8,878 nt of DNA. Origin: Planctomycetota bacterium (GTDB taxonomy: Bacteria; Planctomycetota; Brocadiia; Brocadiales; Bathyanammoxibiaceae). Location: contig JAUXLO010000067.1 in NCBI GenBank assembly GCA_030623665.1, positions 1-8,878 of the forward strand, in the 5' to 3' direction. A program made the translations under genes and the position numbers. This document shows, one piece after another, positions 7,347 to 8,878 of the stretch. Each line of letters begins with the position of its first letter. Position 1 is the stretch's first letter. The notes beneath the pieces were generated by a model. That model was not told the origin of the DNA, ran no database searches, and worked only from the letters and a program-made list of their open reading frames with translations.

Positions 7347-8757
7347 GGACAAGACCGGTATGGTAGCGAGGGTCCTGGATTGGTTTAGGGCAACAAATGG
7401 AGAGCAGCAAGAAAAGTCTCGCTTTCATACAATACGGGAGAATGTCCAGTGGATTATCATATCGATCATCATTGCGTTGGGCATACGCTACTTTATAGTA
7501 GAAGCCTTTAAGATACCTACCGGTTCGATGGCCCCGACCCTTGTGGGCGTGCATAAACACGTTGTATGTCCAAACTGCGGATGGGATTTCACCAGGGACT
7601 ACCACGGCTCGAGCGCAACATGCCCCAACTGTCTCTTTCAGCTAAATGTATACAAGAGTAAATCACATGGTGGGAACAGGATATTTGTAAACAAGTTTGT
7701 ATATGATTTCAATAAGCCTGAGAGATGGGATGTGCTGGTCTTTAAGTACCCGCTTGTGGACATCAGGTGTAAGGACTGCGGCTACGTTGTGTTTGACAAG
7801 AAATGGGTTGAGGGAATGAAGTGTGAGAAATGTGGCTCGACCCGGCTTAAGCTCAAGCGAAAGAACTATATCAAACGCCTTGTCGGACTATCTGGTGAAG
7901 AACTCCAGATAAAGAACGGCGATATATTTATAAACGGCAGGGTGGCCCAAAAACCTCAAGGGACGCAGGAAAAACTCTGGGTGCCGGTATACAACAACAG
8001 GTACCCTCCAAAAGAGGATGTCGCCCCGTCCTGGAATCTTGATGAGCGGTATTGGAGAAATAATGATAATAGTCTGCTCCTTGACGTCTCACAGACAGGG
8101 GAGGGTGCCTCTTATGCTGTATTTGCGAGAAGGATACTCGACAGCTACGCATACAACAACATGACAGGTGCGAACGTAGTGGGGGACCTAAGGCTGAAAC
8201 TGTCATTAATTGTCCAAAGGGGCTCTGGGGGTGTTTTTATGGTTATAGAAAGAGGCGAAGACGTTTTTAATGCCCACATACCTGTGCAGGGCTCAGGAGA
8301 GAGATGCAGCCTGAAACGTTCAGGAAAGGTGTTGGTCGAGGCAGATGCCCACCTGCTATTGGGGCACAAACATGAGGTAGAGTTCTCCCATGCTGATGGC
8401 GTGCTACAGCTTTTACTTGACGGGAAACAAGTATTGTCTTACGATTACGGTTCAGATTCCCCTGATTATGGTGAACGGCTTTCTGACAGTGGTGTACAGA
8501 TAGGTGGTCGAGACGTTACCTGCAGGTTTGAGGGCGTCGAGATTTTCAGGGACATATACTATAACTCTGACTTAACCTCAGGCCGCTGGGGTGTGTCTGA
8601 ACCGGTTAAGATCGGTGAGGGTGAATACTTTGTTTTGGGAGATAACAGTATAAATAGCAAGGATAGCAGGGTGTGGAAATTTTTCCGGACGGAGGATATT
8701 GTGGGCAAGGCGTTTTTCGTTTTCTGGCCTCTCGGTGGGATTAGGGTGATAAGGTGA
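7336..8757 (+). CDS. lepB: Signal peptidase I with zinc-ribbon and beta-domain insertions
   Basis: This membrane serine protease removes signal peptides from exported proteins. The 473-residue product has one N-terminal membrane helix (about 38-53) and the Ser/Lys catalytic pair: S64 in PTGSM (box B) and K180 in YIKRLVG (box D, continuing to IFING at 197-201). Box C is WDVLVFKYP (131-139) and box E is [11 protein letters not shown] (435-445). Ordinary enzymes are much shorter; three insertions explain the size. The first, with C78/C81 and C96/C99, lies between boxes B and C; the second, C145/C148 and C163/C166, between C and D; both look like four-Cys zinc ribbons. The third (about 203-425) is beta-rich, perhaps a LamG/concanavalin-like fold. 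ATG 7336 or 7339 overlaps the lepA end; the downstream GTGA overlap leads to the ABC gene. All catalytic residues are intact, so activity is expected. Confidence 0.94.
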   Translation: MMNKDKTGMVARVLDWFRATNGEQQEKSRFHTIRENVQWIIISIIIALGIRYFIVEAFKIPTGSMAPTLVGVHKHVVCPNCGWDFTRDYHGSSATCPNCLFQLNVYKSKSHGGNRIFVNKFVYDFNKPERWDVLVFKYPLVDIRCKDCGYVVFDKKWVEGMKCEKCGSTRLKLKRKNYIKRLVGLSGEELQIKNGDIFINGRVAQKPQGTQEKLWVPVYNNRYPPKEDVAPSWNLDERYWRNNDNSLLLDVSQTGEGASYAVFARRILDSYAYNNMTGANVVGDLRLKLSLIVQRGSGGVFMVIERGEDVFNAHIPVQGSGERCSLKRSGKVLVEADAHLLLGHKHEVEFSHADGVLQLLLDGKQVLSYDYGSDSPDYGERLSDSGVQIGGRDVTCRFEGVEIFRDIYYNSDLTSGRWGVSEPVKIGEGEYFVLGDNSINSKDSRVWKFFRTEDIVGKAFFVFWPLGGIRVIR

Positions 8758-8878
8758 GACTGCTTGATGTTACAGGACTGACAAAGATTTATGGTAAGAG
8801 GGTGGTCTTGAACTCCCTGGACCTCAATGTCCAGAGCGGCGAGATAGTGGGTCTTCTTGGGCATAACGGCGCCGGTAA
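8754..8878 (+). CDS. lptB: ABC transporter ATPase, probable LptB (3' partial)
   Basis: Only the first 41 codons are present. The GTG start at 8754 shares GTGA with the lepB stop. The protein opens with the usual ABC A-loop context (LTKIYGKRVVLNSLDLNV), then SGEIVGLLG and a Walker A beginning GHNGAG-K at the window edge. The GKRVV...SGEIVGLLG wording is close to that of LptB, the ATPase that powers lipopolysaccharide transport from the inner membrane to the outer membrane. The Pro normally second in this Walker A (GPNGAGK) is His here. Other ABC ATPases share most of this region, so the LptB assignment is probable and the ABC ATPase call is firm. Coupled to lepB. Confidence 0.72.
   Translation, partial: MRLLDVTGLTKIYGKRVVLNSLDLNVQSGEIVGLLGHNGAG

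Overview
The window looks like a chromosomal segment of a Gram-negative bacterium, all genes on the + strand, with no sign of phage, plasmid, IS, CRISPR or RNA genes. Gram-negative character follows from an RND efflux pump, an apparent LptB-type ATPase and a signal-peptide TPR protein. The best taxonomic hint is the signal peptidase I: 473 residues, with two zinc-ribbon insertions and a large beta-rich insertion, an architecture I associate from memory with Planctomycetota (including Brocadiales-like lineages). Base composition is fairly even to slightly GC-rich, with heavy use of ATA and AGG codons. The lineage call is an inference, not a demonstration.

Layout. (1) 3-464: the 3' end of an RND (AcrB/HAE1-type) inner-membrane transporter. 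(2) 468-2733: a tight cobalamin corrin-ring cluster, cbiG-cbiH-cbiJ, whose genes overlap; the product set fits the anaerobic (early cobalt insertion) route. CbiG is short, lacking the usual middle domain, and the CbiG/CbiH junction has an ambiguous start. (3) 2734-2998: intergenic region with two adjacent palindromic elements, then a good sigma70-like promoter (TTGACC-17-TAGAAT). (4) 2999-4714: an FmdE-family protein and an exported eight-repeat TPR protein, separated by a third palindromic element. (5) 4797-5303: a macrodomain (ADP-ribose-type) protein whose conserved N-terminus can only be read if translation starts at an ATC codon. (6) 5304-5546: intergenic region with a possible promoter. 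(7) 5547-8878: lepA (EF4), lepB (signal peptidase I) and the start of an LptB-like ABC ATPase, joined by overlapping stops and starts, so probably co-transcribed and translationally coupled: translation quality, protein export and envelope lipid export.

I found no convincing wholly new system. The points most worth a second look are the rebuilt signal peptidase, the apparent non-ATG/GTG/TTG starts of the macrodomain gene and perhaps cbiH, and the short palindromic intergenic repeats.
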